A stretch of 64,000 nt of DNA from Xylocopa sonorina (taxonomy: Eukaryota > Arthropoda > Insecta > Hymenoptera > Apidae). The stretch spans positions 1 through 64,000 of the forward strand of contig NW_027490238.1 of the NCBI RefSeq assembly GCF_050948175.1. The letters run 5' to 3'. The position numbers and the translations under genes were made by a program. Positions within the stretch are counted from its first letter, which is position 1; each line of letters begins with the position of its first letter. Positions 1 through 12,676 of the stretch are shown here, one piece after another. The notes beneath the pieces are model-generated. The model was not told where the DNA came from and did no database searches. It saw nothing but the letters and a program-made list of their open reading frames with translations.

Positions 1-175
1 ATATGATTTGCGAAGTGTTATGTAGTCCTCGTCTACACTTCAAATGAATGTAAATGCGACACTTCCTCGCTTTGAAATAGCGTTTGCAGATGTCTACGTA
101 TTGAAGCAATAGAGTTCAAATGCTTCTTAAAACACGATATCGCATCTCATTTCTATGTTTCATGGTAAGATATAA
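1..175. repeat. 174-bp satellite, block 1 (partial)
   Basis: This is a single monomer, already running at the left edge of the window and cut by the insertion of solo LTR A inside the motif GATATAATATGA. It has the same orientation as every other satellite block here. Its dyad at 64-77 is a diverged form in which the usual TAGGAA half reads TTGAAA. The array presumably continues to the left of the window. Confidence 0.95.
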
Positions 176-1762
176 TGTCACGTCCCGAGGTGCGGTTGCG
201 CTCGCAACGGTGGCACAAAGTCGTAACCGTTCCCGAAAATAACGCGAATTGCGTCCGGACCGGGTTCGTTGGCGTTTCGGACTCGATAAAACGGTAACTA
301 ACACTAAACTTACCTTGCGAAGGCTTGATTCAGCTGTCTGATTTCTCTTTCCAGGTACCTGGAGCGCCTTGGATCCGCAACCGGGATGGCGGCGGCGTAC
401 GGCTGGAACGGAGGTACGTCTACGGGAATAAGCGTCCAGGCGGGTTGACTCCGGCTGGCAGGTATCGGCGTTTGGCCCTGACGATTGGCGACTCGTACGG
501 GTCGTGCGGCGAAGGAAACCTCCTTCACAGGAACCAGGACTCGAACGTAGGAAATTGAATATTCTGGTGCATCACCCACGTATTCCCGAGCGAGACGACG
601 AATAAATTCTCTCCGCCCCGCGCGTCGTGTACGCTTTGTCGGAGGTGCAAGGCTCATCGAGAATACTTGAACTTCGGTTGAATACGGCACGGCTAAGCGT
701 TGGTTCGCTCTAGCTTACCGGGATCGACCTGGGCGCAAGATATTCTGTACACGGTAGAAGTGAGGATGGAGCAACTAAGCGCTGGTTCGCTCTAGTCGTC
801 GAGCCTCAAGACTATCGTAGATGAGATATAGAATTAGAATAATCGCGAGCGTACCCGTGGATTAGAATTAAGGAATTGTATTTGAACTCGAATAAAGATA
901 CTTTGAATCTGGTAAAATAAACTATATTCTATGATTTCACTATACTAGATACACTTGACTAAATTCTAAGTTACTGACTAGCGATTACAATGAGAATTAG
1001 AAATAGTATAAAGTATCGAATGGACTCCGCTATGGGAGTATGGATAGAGACGAATGCATTAGAGCTAATTGCTCGTTGCGAATGAGCCTATTGCTCGGAT
1101 CGGAAGTGCATCGTTCGGATGCTGGATTAGAACTCCTCGGTTCGGAGATTAGATGGGAACTCTCCCGTTCGGAGGTGAGATTGGAACTGACTCTCGGATC
1201 TCGCGTCCGCGACCTCCTCGGGTCGCGCGGCGCGCGAGTCGCTGGGCCCTCGCGGTGGGGCGGACGGTCGGAGTAGGGCGGCCGCTCGGCCCTCGTGGTG
1301 GGGCGGCCGTTCGGAGTGGGGCGCGGCCCGCGTTAAGCGTGAGCCGCGAGCGTCGAGTGTGCGCGCGAGTGCACGGAACATAACCGTGCATGAATAAAAT
1401 ATATACATATATTCACTTAAATCTAGGTGTGTGTTGGTGTGTATGTACATATATGAGTAGTGTGCTTATTCTAATCCCACATGTACGAGAAGTACGTATA
1501 GGGCTTCGGGATCGCTGGGGATTCGACCCAGTATGTGTCGGAGAGCTCCTCGCCCTCGTAATACGGGGTGAAGTCCTCCCCCTCGTGTGTGGAGATCGCG
1601 CGTGGGCGCGGCATGCTGCATCCTTCTTTCCTATCGTACCTTTATCTCCTTCTGTAGGGACGGCGAGTCGGCGGGTGGCCCGTGTGCAGGGGCTCCGGAT
1701 ACGGATGCTGGGGATGATGAGGTGGACGCCGGAGGGTGGCAGGCGGTACGCCTTACGTTACA
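176..1762 (-). mobile_element. Solo LTR A, Ty3/gypsy family
   Basis: A 1,587-bp LTR lies in reverse orientation; read on the minus strand it begins TGTAACGT and ends GACGTGACA. The 4-bp target duplication ATAA is intact at 172-175 and 1763-1766, so this is a genuine insertion later reduced to one LTR by LTR-LTR recombination. Landmarks are two 27-bp minisatellite units at 1134-1187 and the conserved 115-codon LTR ORF at 310-657 (minus), which is intact here and followed by the GTAAGT donor. It is one base shorter than B and C because of a shorter A-run near 914. Near its element-5' end the dyad CGTC has become CGTA. Confidence 0.95.
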
Positions 1763-3385
1763 ATAATATGATTTGCGAAGTGTTATGTATTCCTCGTCAA
1801 CACTTCAAATGAATGTAAATGCGACACTTGCTTGCAAGGAAATAGCGTTTGCAGATGTCTACGTATCGTAGCAATATAGTTCTAATGCTTCTTAAAACGC
1901 GATATCGCATCTCATTTCTATGTTTCATGGTAAGATATAATATGATTTGCGAAGTGTTATGTATTCCTCGTCTACATTTCAAATGAAAGTAAATGCGACA
2001 CTTCCTTGCAAGGAAATAGCGATTGCAGATGTCTACTTATCGTAGCAATAGAGTTCATATGATTCTTAAAACGCGATATTGCATCCCATTTCTATGTTTC
2101 ATGGTAACATATAACATGATTTGCGAAGTGTTATGTATTCCTCGTCTACACTTCAAATGAATGTGAATGTGAGACTTCCTCGCTAGGAAATAGCGTTTGC
2201 AGATATCTACGTATCGTAGCAATAGCTTTCTAATGCTTCTTAAAACGCGATATCGAATCTCATTTCTATGTTTCATGGTATAGATATAATATGATTTGCG
2301 AAGTATCATGTATTCCTCGTCTACACTTCAAATGAATGTAAATGCGACTCTTCCTTGCTAGGAAATAGCGTCTGCAGATGTCTAGGTATCGTAGCAATAG
2401 AGTTCTAATGCTTCTTAAAACGCGATATCGCATCTCATTTCTATGTTTCATGATAAGATATAATATTCATTGCGAAGTGTTATGCATTCCTCGTCTACGT
2501 TTCAAATGAATGTAAATGCGACACTTCCATGAAAGGAAATAGCGTTTGCAGATGTCTACGTATCGTAGCAATAGAGTTCTTATGATTCTTAAAACGCTAT
2601 ATTGCATCTCATTTCTACGTTTCATGGTAAGATATAATATGATTTGCGAAGTGTCATGTATTCCTCGTCTACACTTCAAATGAATGTGAATGCGACACTT
2701 CCTCGCTAGGAAATAGCGTTTGCGGATGTCTACGTATCGTAGCAATAGAGTCCTAATGCTTCTTAAAACGCGATATCGCATCTCATTTTTATGTTTCATG
2801 ATAAGATATAGTATGATTTGCGAAGTGTTATGTATTCCTCGTCTACACTTCAAATGAATGTAAATGCGATACTTCCTTGCTAGGAAATAGCTTTTGCAGA
2901 TGTCTACGTATCGAAGCAATAGAATTCAAATGCTTCTTAAAACGAGATATTGCATCTCATATCTATGTTTCATGATGAGATATAATACTCATTGCGAAGT
3001 GTTATGCATTCCTCGTCTACAATTCAAATGAATGTAAATGCGACACTTCCATGAAAGGAAATAGCGTTTGCAGATGTCTACGTATCGTAGCAATAGAGTT
3101 CTTATGATTCTTAAAACGCTATATTGCATCTCATTTCTACGTTTCATGGTAAGATATAATATGATTTGCGAAGTGTCATGTATTCCTCGTCTACACTTCA
3201 AATGAATGTGAATGCGACACTTCCTCGCTAGGAAATAGCGTTTACAGATATCTACCTTTCGTACCAATAGTGTTCTAATGCTTCTTAAAACGCGATATCG
3301 CATCTCATTTCTATGTTTCATGGTAAGATATAATATGATTTGCGAAGTACCATGTATTCCTCGTCTACACTTCAAATGAATGTAA
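1763..3385. repeat. 174-bp satellite, block 2
   Basis: About nine tandem monomers without interruption. Several are the variant class with AATATTCATTGCGAAG in place of AATATGATTTGCGAAG (near 2461 and 2986), often preceded by GAGATATTGC instead of the palindrome GCGATATCGC. One monomer, near 2276, carries the one-base insertion (GGTATAGATATAAT) that marks later higher-order blocks. No non-satellite sequence is present. Confidence 0.95.
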
Positions 3386-4973
3386 TGTCACGTCCCGAGG
3401 TGCGGTTGCGCTCGCAACGGTGGCACAAAGTCGTAACCGTTTCCGAAAATAACGCGAATTGCGTCCGGACCGGGTTCGTTGGCGTTTCGGACTCGATAAA
3501 ACGGTAATTAACACTAAACTTACCTTGCGAAGGCTTGATTCCGCTGTCTGATTTCTCTTTCCAGGTACCTGGAGCGCCTTGGATCCGCAACCGGGATGGC
3601 GGCGGCGTACGGCTGGAACGGAGGTACGTCTACGGGAATAAGCGTCCAGGCGGGTTGACTCCGGCTGGCAGGTATCGGCGTTTGGCCCTGACGATTGGCG
3701 ACTCGTACGGGTCGTGCGGCGAAGGAAACCTCCTTCACAGGAACCAGGACTCGAACGTAGGAAATTGAATATTCTGGTGCATCACCCACGTATTCCCGAG
3801 CGAGACGACGAATAAACTCTCTCCGCCCCGCGCGTCGTGTACGCTTTGTCGGAGGTGCAAGGCTCATCGAGAATACTTGAACTTCGGTTGAATACGGCAC
3901 GGCTAAGCGTTGGTTCGCTCTAGCTTACCGGGATCGACCTGGGCGCAAGATATTCTGTACACGGTAGAAGTGAGGATGGAGCAACTAAGCGCTGGTTCGC
4001 TCTAGTCGTCGAGCCTCAAGACTATCGCAGATGAGATATAGAAATAGAATAATCGCGAGCGTACCCGTGGAGTAGAATTAAGGAATTGTATTTGAACTTG
4101 AATAAAGATACTTTGAATCTGGTAAAAATAAACTATATTCTATGATTTCACTATACTAGATACACTTGACTAAATTCTAAGTTACTGACTAGCGATTACA
4201 ATGAGAATTAGAAATAGTATAAAGTATCGAATGGACTCCGCTATGGGAGTATGGATAGAGACGAATGCATTAGAGCTAATTGCTCGTTGCGAATGAGCCT
4301 ATTGCTCGGATCGGAAGTGCATCGTTCGGATGCTGGATTAGAACTCCTCGGTTCGGAGATGAGATACGAACTCTCCCGTTCGGAGGTGAGATTGGAACTG
4401 ACTCTCGGATCTCGCGTCCGCGACCTCCTCGGGTCGCGCGGCGCGCGAGTCGCTGGGCCCTCGCGGTGGGGCGAACGGTCGGAGTAGGGCGGCCGCTCGG
4501 CCCTCGTGGTGGGGCGGCCGTTCGGAGTGGGGCGCGGCCCGCGTTAAGCGTGAGCCGCGAGCGTCGAGTGTGCGCGCGAGTGCACGGAACATAACCGTGC
4601 ATGAATAAAATATATACATATATTCACTTAAATCTAGGTGTGTGTTGGTGTGTATGTACATATATGAGTAGTGTGCTTATTCTAATCCCACATGTACGAG
4701 AAGTACGTATAGGGCTTCGTGATCGCTGGGGATTCCACCCAGTATGTGTCGGAGAGCTCCTCGCCCTCGTAATACGGGGTGAAGTCCTCCCCCTCGTGTG
4801 TGGAGATCGCGCGTGGGCGCGGCATGCTGCATCCCTCTTCCCTCTCGCACCTTTGTCTCCTTCTGTAGGGACGGCGAGTCGGCGGGTGGCCCGTGTGCAG
4901 GGGATCCGGATACGGATGCTGGGGATGATGAGGTGGACGCCGGAGGGTGGCAGGCGGTACGCCTGACGTTACA
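3386..4973 (-). mobile_element. Solo LTR B, Ty3/gypsy family
   Basis: A 1,588-bp LTR in reverse orientation with the 4-bp target duplication GTAA at 3382-3385 and 4974-4977. It has two minisatellite units just before the CpG-rich core. The conserved LTR ORF at 3520-3867 (minus) is intact and ends on the consensus splice donor. It is almost identical to LTR C 5,246 bp downstream (for example a single A/G difference at 4474), and shares both its target duplication and its right-hand satellite flank. B and C are therefore duplicates of one insertion. Confidence 0.96.
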
Positions 4974-7430
4974 GTAAATGCGACACTTCCTTGCTAGGAA
5001 ATAGCGTCTGCCGATGTCTAGGTATCGTAGCAATAGAGTTCTAATGCTACTTAATACGCGATATCGCATCCCATTTCTATGCTTCATGGTAAGATATAAT
5101 ATGATTTTCGAAGTGTTATGTATTCCTCGTCTACGATTCAAAAGAATGTAAATGCGACACTTCCTTGCAAGGAAATAGCATTTGCAGATGTCTACGTATC
5201 GTAGCAATAGAGTTCTAATGCTTCTTAAAACGCGATATCGCATCTCATTTCTATGTTTCATGGTAAGATATAATATGATTTGCGAAGTGTTATGTATTCC
5301 TCGCCTACACTTCGAATGAATGTAAATGCGACACTTCTTTGCTAGGAAATAGCGTTTGCAAATGACTACCTATCGTAGCAATAGTGCTCTAATGCTTCTT
5401 AAAACGCGATATCGCATCTCATTTCTATGTTTCATGGTAAGATATAATATGATTTGCGAAGTGTCATGTATTCCTCGTCTACACTTCAAATGAATGTAAA
5501 TGCGACACTTCCTTGCAAGGAAATAGCGTTTGCAGATGTCTACGTATCGTAGCAATAGAGTTCTTATGATTCTTAAAACGCGATATCGGATCTCATTTCT
5601 ATGTTTCATGGTAAGATATAATATGATTTGCGAAGTGTTATGTATTCCTCGTCTACACATCAAATGAATGTAAATGCGACACTTTCTTGCAAGGAAATAG
5701 CGTTTGCAGATGTCTACGTATCGTAGCAATGGATTTCTGATGCTTCTTAAAACGCGATAACGCAGCTCATTTCTATGTTTCATGGTAAGATATAATATGA
5801 TTTGCGAAGTGTCATGTATTCCTCGTCCACGCTTCAAATGAATGTAAATGCGACAGTTCCTTGCAAGGAAATAGCGTTTGCAGATGTCTACGTATCGTAG
5901 CAATAGAGTTCTTATGATTCTTAAAACGCGATATCGCATCTCATTTCCATGTTTCATGGTAAGATATAATATGATTTGCGAAGTGTTATGTATTCCTCGT
6001 CTACACTTCAAATGAATGTAAATGCGACACTTCCTTGCAAGGAAATAGCGTTTGCAAATGTCTACCTATCGCAGCAATAGTGTTCTAATGCTTCTTAAAA
6101 CGCGATATCGCATCTCATTTCTATGTTTCATGGTAAGATATAATATGATTTGCGAAGTGTCATGTATTCCTCCTCTACACTTCAAATGAATGTAAATGCG
6201 ACACTTCCTTGCAAGGAAATAGCGTTTGCAGAAGTCTACGTATCGTGGCAACAGAGTTTTAATGCTTCTTAAAACGCGATATCGGATCTTATTTCTATGT
6301 TTCATGGTAAGGTATAATATGATTAGCGAAGTGCTATGTATTCCTCGTCTACACTTCAAATGTATGTAAATGCCACACTTCCTTGCAAGGAAATAGCGTT
6401 TGCAGATGTCTACGTATCGTAGCAATAGAGTTCTTATGATTCTTAAAAGGCGATATCGCTTCTCATTTCTATGTTTCATGGTAAGATATAATATGATTTG
6501 CTGAGTGTTATGTATTCCTCGTCTACACTTCAAATGAATGCAAATGCGACACTTCCTTGCAAGGAAATAGCGTTTGCAAATGTCTACCTATCGTAGCAGT
6601 AGTGTTCTAATGTTTCTTAAAATGCGATATCGCATCTCATTTCTATGTTTCGTGGTAAGATATAATATGATTTGCGAAGTGTTATGTATTCCTCGTCTAT
6701 TCTTCAAATGAATGTAAATGCGACACTTCCTTGCTAGGAAATAGCGTCTGCAGATGTCTAAGTATCATAGCAATAGAGTTCTAATGCTTCTTAAAACGCG
6801 ATATCGCATCTCATTTCTATGTTTCATGGTAAGATATAATATGATTTGCGAAGTGTTATGTATTCCTCGTCTACACATCAAATGAATGTAAATGCGACAC
6901 TTCCTTGCAAGGAAATAGCGTTTGCAAATGTCTACCTATCGTAGCAATAGTGTTCTAATGCTTCTTAAAACGCGATGTCGCATCTCATTTCTATGTTTCA
7001 TGGTAAGATATAATATGATTTGCGAAGTGTCATGTATTCCTCGTCTACACTTCAAATGAATGCAAATGCGACACTTCTTTGCAAGGAAATAGCGTTTGCA
7101 GATGTCTAGGTATCGTAGCAATAGAGTTCTAATGCTTCTTAAAACGCGATATCGCATCTCATTCCTATATTTCATGGTAAGATATAATATGATTTGCAAA
7201 GTGTTATGTGTTCCTCGTCTACACTTCAAATGAATGTGAATGCGTCACTTCCTCGCTAGGAAATAGCGTTTGCAGATGTCTACGTATCGTAGCAATAGAT
7301 TTCTAATGCTCGTTAAAACGCGATATCGCATCTCATTTCTATGTTTCATGGTAAGATATAATATGATTTGCGAAGTGTCATGTATTCCTCGTCTACACTT
7401 CAAATGAATGTAAATGCGACACTTCCTTGC
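3386..7430. repeat. 4-kb segmental duplication, copy 1
   Basis: This block comprises solo LTR B plus about 2.46 kb of satellite to its right. It recurs at 8632-12676 with an offset of 5,246 bp. By eye I found only about five substitutions across roughly 4.04 kb, for example at 4474, 5765-5766, 6493 and 6541. The left edge lies within about 35 bp of the LTR; identity is lost on the right near 7430, where TAGGAAAT in copy 1 faces TACGGAAT in copy 2. This is a very recent tandem exchange inside the satellite. Confidence 0.9.
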
Positions 7431-8631
7431 TAGGAAATAGCGTCTGCAGATGTCTAGGTATCGTAGCAATAGAGTTCAAATGCTTCTTAAAACGAGATAT
7501 TGCATCTCATATCTATGTTTCATGATAAGATATAATATTCATTGCGAAGTGTTATGCATTCCTCGTCTACGATTCAAATGAATGTAAATGCGACACTTCC
7601 TTGCAAGGAAATAGCGTTTGCAGATGTCTACGTATCGTAGCAATAGCGTTCTTATGATTCTTAAAACGCGATATCGCATCTCATTTCTATGTTTCATGGT
7701 AAGGTATAATATGATTTGCGAAGTGTTATGTATCCGTCGTCTACACTTCAAATGAATGTAAATGCGACACTTTCTTGCAAGGATATAGCGTTTGCAGATG
7801 TCTACGTATCGTAGCAATTGATTTCTGCTGCTTCTTAAAGCGCGATATCGCACCTCATTTCTATATTTCATGGTAAGATATAATATGATTTGCGAAGTGT
7901 CATGTATTCCTCGTCCACGCTTCAAATGAATGTAAATGCGACACTTCCTTGCAAGGAAATAGCGTTTGCAGATGTCTACGTATCGTAGCAATAGTGTTCT
8001 AATGCTTCTTAAAACGCGATATCGCATCTCATTTCTATGTTTCATGGTAAGATATAATATGATTTGCGAAGTGTTATGTATTCCTCGTCTACACTTCAAA
8101 TGAATGCAAATGCGACCCTTCTTTGCAAGGAAATAGCGTTTGCAGATGTCTACGTATCGTAGCAATAGAGTTCTTATGATTCTTAAAACGCGATATCGCA
8201 TCACATTTCTATGTTTCATGGTAAGACATAATATGATTTGCGGAGTGTTATGTATTCCTCGTCTACACTTCAAATGAATGTAAATGCGACACTTCCTTGC
8301 AAGGAAATAGCGTTTGCAGATGTCTACGTATCGTAGCAATAGAGTTCTTATGATTCTTAAAACGCGATATCGCTTCTCATTTCTATGTTTCATGGTAAGA
8401 TATAATATGATTTGCGGAGTGTTATGTATTCCTCGTCTACACTTCAAATGAATGTAAATGCGACACTTCCTTGCAAGGAAATAGCGTTTGCAAATGTCTA
8501 CCTATCGTAGCAGTAGTGTTCTAATGTTTCTTAAAATGCGACATCGCATCTCATTTCTATGTTTCGTGGTAAGATATAATATGGTTTGCGAAGTGTTATG
8601 TATTCCTCGTCTACACTTCAAATGAATGTAA
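4974..8631. repeat. 174-bp satellite, block 3
   Basis: About 21 monomers in uniform orientation. Adjacent AATATGATTTGCGAAG motifs at 5273, 5447 and 5621 are exactly 174 bp apart, which fixes the period. Most monomers carry the perfect 14-bp palindrome TTCCTTGCAAGGAA; others carry the TTGCTAGG variant. The minus-strand frame stays open over several monomers (302 codons at 7539-8447), which follows from 174 being divisible by three. Confidence 0.96.
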
Positions 8632-10219
8632 TGTCACGTCCCGAGGTGCGGTTGCGCTCGCAACGGTGGCACAAAGTCGTAACCGTTTCCGAAAATAACG
8701 CGAATTGCGTCCGGACCGGGTTCGTTGGCGTTTCGGACTCGATAAAACGGTAATTAACACTAAACTTACCTTGCGAAGGCTTGATTCCGCTGTCTGATTT
8801 CTCTTTCCAGGTACCTGGAGCGCCTTGGATCCGCAACCGGGATGGCGGCGGCGTACGGCTGGAACGGAGGTACGTCTACGGGAATAAGCGTCCAGGCGGG
8901 TTGACTCCGGCTGGCAGGTATCGGCGTTTGGCCCTGACGATTGGCGACTCGTACGGGTCGTGCGGCGAAGGAAACCTCCTTCACAGGAACCAGGACTCGA
9001 ACGTAGGAAATTGAATATTCTGGTGCATCACCCACGTATTCCCGAGCGAGACGACGAATAAACTCTCTCCGCCCCGCGCGTCGTGTACGCTTTGTCGGAG
9101 GTGCAAGGCTCATCGAGAATACTTGAACTTCGGTTGAATACGGCACGGCTAAGCGTTGGTTCGCTCTAGCTTACCGGGATCGACCTGGGCGCAAGATATT
9201 CTGTACACGGTAGAAGTGAGGATGGAGCAACTAAGCGCTGGTTCGCTCTAGTCGTCGAGCCTCAAGACTATCGCAGATGAGATATAGAAATAGAATAATC
9301 GCGAGCGTACCCGTGGAGTAGAATTAAGGAATTGTATTTGAACTTGAATAAAGATACTTTGAATCTGGTAAAAATAAACTATATTCTATGATTTCACTAT
9401 ACTAGATACACTTGACTAAATTCTAAGTTACTGACTAGCGATTACAATGAGAATTAGAAATAGTATAAAGTATCGAATGGACTCCGCTATGGGAGTATGG
9501 ATAGAGACGAATGCATTAGAGCTAATTGCTCGTTGCGAATGAGCCTATTGCTCGGATCGGAAGTGCATCGTTCGGATGCTGGATTAGAACTCCTCGGTTC
9601 GGAGATGAGATACGAACTCTCCCGTTCGGAGGTGAGATTGGAACTGACTCTCGGATCTCGCGTCCGCGACCTCCTCGGGTCGCGCGGCGCGCGAGTCGCT
9701 GGGCCCTCGCGGTGGGGCGGACGGTCGGAGTAGGGCGGCCGCTCGGCCCTCGTGGTGGGGCGGCCGTTCGGAGTGGGGCGCGGCCCGCGTTAAGCGTGAG
9801 CCGCGAGCGTCGAGTGTGCGCGCGAGTGCACGGAACATAACCGTGCATGAATAAAATATATACATATATTCACTTAAATCTAGGTGTGTGTTGGTGTGTA
9901 TGTACATATATGAGTAGTGTGCTTATTCTAATCCCACATGTACGAGAAGTACGTATAGGGCTTCGTGATCGCTGGGGATTCCACCCAGTATGTGTCGGAG
10001 AGCTCCTCGCCCTCGTAATACGGGGTGAAGTCCTCCCCCTCGTGTGTGGAGATCGCGCGTGGGCGCGGCATGCTGCATCCCTCTTCCCTCTCGCACCTTT
10101 GTCTCCTTCTGTAGGGACGGCGAGTCGGCGGGTGGCCCGTGTGCAGGGGATCCGGATACGGATGCTGGGGATGATGAGGTGGACGCCGGAGGGTGGCAGG
10201 CGGTACGCCTGACGTTACA
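8632..10219 (-). mobile_element. Solo LTR C, Ty3/gypsy family
   Basis: A 1,588-bp LTR in reverse orientation with the target duplication GTAA at 8628-8631 and 10220-10223. It is a segmental-duplication copy of LTR B, not an independent insertion. The conserved LTR ORF at 8766-9113 (minus) is intact and two 27-bp units are present. The satellite immediately to its left does not match the left flank of B, so the duplication breakpoint lies at or very near the LTR edge. Confidence 0.96.
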
Positions 10220-12676
10220 GTAAATGCGACACTTCCTTGCTAGGAAATAGCGTCTGCCGATGTCTAGGTATCGTAGCAATAGAGTTCTAATGCTACTTAA
10301 TACGCGATATCGCATCCCATTTCTATGCTTCATGGTAAGATATAATATGATTTTCGAAGTGTTATGTATTCCTCGTCTACGATTCAAAAGAATGTAAATG
10401 CGACACTTCCTTGCAAGGAAATAGCATTTGCAGATGTCTACGTATCGTAGCAATAGAGTTCTAATGCTTCTTAAAACGCGATATCGCATCTCATTTCTAT
10501 GTTTCATGGTAAGATATAATATGATTTGCGAAGTGTTATGTATTCCTCGCCTACACTTCGAATGAATGTAAATGCGACACTTCTTTGCTAGGAAATAGCG
10601 TTTGCAAATGACTACCTATCGTAGCAATAGTGCTCTAATGCTTCTTAAAACGCGATATCGCATCTCATTTCTATGTTTCATGGTAAGATATAATATGATT
10701 TGCGAAGTGTCATGTATTCCTCGTCTACACTTCAAATGAATGTAAATGCGACACTTCCTTGCAAGGAAATAGCGTTTGCAGATGTCTACGTATCGTAGCA
10801 ATAGAGTTCTTATGATTCTTAAAACGCGATATCGGATCTCATTTCTATGTTTCATGGTAAGATATAATATGATTTGCGAAGTGTTATGTATTCCTCGTCT
10901 ACACATCAAATGAATGTAAATGCGACACTTTCTTGCAAGGAAATAGCGTTTGCAGATGTCTACGTATCGTAGCAATGGATTTCTGATGCTTCTTAAAACG
11001 CGATAACGCATTTCATTTCTATGTTTCATGGTAAGATATAATATGATTTGCGAAGTGTCATGTATTCCTCGTCCACGCTTCAAATGAATGTAAATGCGAC
11101 AGTTCCTTGCAAGGAAATAGCGTTTGCAGATGTCTACGTATCGTAGCAATAGAGTTCTTATGATTCTTAAAACGCGATATCGCATCTCATTTCCATGTTT
11201 CATGGTAAGATATAATATGATTTGCGAAGTGTTATGTATTCCTCGTCTACACTTCAAATGAATGTAAATGCGACACTTCCTTGCAAGGAAATAGCGTTTG
11301 CAAATGTCTACCTATCGCAGCAATAGTGTTCTAATGCTTCTTAAAACGCGATATCGCATCTCATTTCTATGTTTCATGGTAAGATATAATATGATTTGCG
11401 AAGTGTCATGTATTCCTCCTCTACACTTCAAATGAATGTAAATGCGACACTTCCTTGCAAGGAAATAGCGTTTGCAGAAGTCTACGTATCGTGGCAACAG
11501 AGTTTTAATGCTTCTTAAAACGCGATATCGGATCTTATTTCTATGTTTCATGGTAAGGTATAATATGATTAGCGAAGTGCTATGTATTCCTCGTCTACAC
11601 TTCAAATGTATGTAAATGCCACACTTCCTTGCAAGGAAATAGCGTTTGCAGATGTCTACGTATCGTAGCAATAGAGTTCTTATGATTCTTAAAAGGCGAT
11701 ATCGCTTCTCATTTCTATGTTTCATGGTAAGATATAATATAATTTGCTGAGTGTTATGTATTCCTCGTCTACACTTCAAATGAATGTAAATGCGACACTT
11801 CCTTGCAAGGAAATAGCGTTTGCAAATGTCTACCTATCGTAGCAGTAGTGTTCTAATGTTTCTTAAAATGCGATATCGCATCTCATTTCTATGTTTCGTG
11901 GTAAGATATAATATGATTTGCGAAGTGTTATGTATTCCTCGTCTATTCTTCAAATGAATGTAAATGCGACACTTCCTTGCTAGGAAATAGCGTCTGCAGA
12001 TGTCTAAGTATCATAGCAATAGAGTTCTAATGCTTCTTAAAACGCGATATCGCATCTCATTTCTATGTTTCATGGTAAGATATAATATGATTTGCGAAGT
12101 GTTATGTATTCCTCGTCTACACATCAAATGAATGTAAATGCGACACTTCCTTGCAAGGAAATAGCGTTTGCAAATGTCTACCTATCGTAGCAATAGTGTT
12201 CTAATGCTTCTTAAAACGCGATGTCGCATCTCATTTCTATGTTTCATGGTAAGATATAATATGATTTGCGAAGTGTCATGTATTCCTCGTCTACACTTCA
12301 AATGAATGCAAATGCGACACTTCTTTGCAAGGAAATAGCGTTTGCAGATGTCTAGGTATCGTAGCAATAGAGTTCTAATGCTTCTTAAAACGCGATATCG
12401 CATCTCATTCCTATATTTCATGGTAAGATATAATATGATTTGCAAAGTGTTATGTGTTCCTCGTCTACACTTCAAATGAATGTGAATGCGTCACTTCCTC
12501 GCTAGGAAATAGCGTTTGCAGATGTCTACGTATCGTAGCAATAGATTTCTAATGCTCGTTAAAACGCGATATCGCATCTCATTTCTATGTTTCATGGTAA
12601 GATATAATATGATTTGCGAAGTGTCATGTATTCCTCGTCTACACTTCAAATGAATGTAAATGCGACACTTCCTTGC
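8632..12676. repeat. 4-kb segmental duplication, copy 2
   Basis: Second copy of the LTR-plus-satellite block at 3386-7430, offset 5,246 bp. Differences I could see include 11010-11012 (GCATTTC against GCAGCTC) and 11739 (ATATAATTT against ATATGATTT). Right of 12676 the two copies diverge into different monomer variants, showing further exchange after the duplication. Confidence 0.9.

Noticed and set aside
1390..1812. Plus-strand ORF crossing from LTR A into the satellite
   Set aside because: It begins in the antisense of the LTR and ends by chance in flanking satellite; the same frame at other LTRs ends differently.
8632..10219. LTR C as an independent insertion showing a target hot spot (GTAA twice)
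   Set aside because: The shared flanking satellite variants over 2.46 kb show that it is a segmental duplicate of B.
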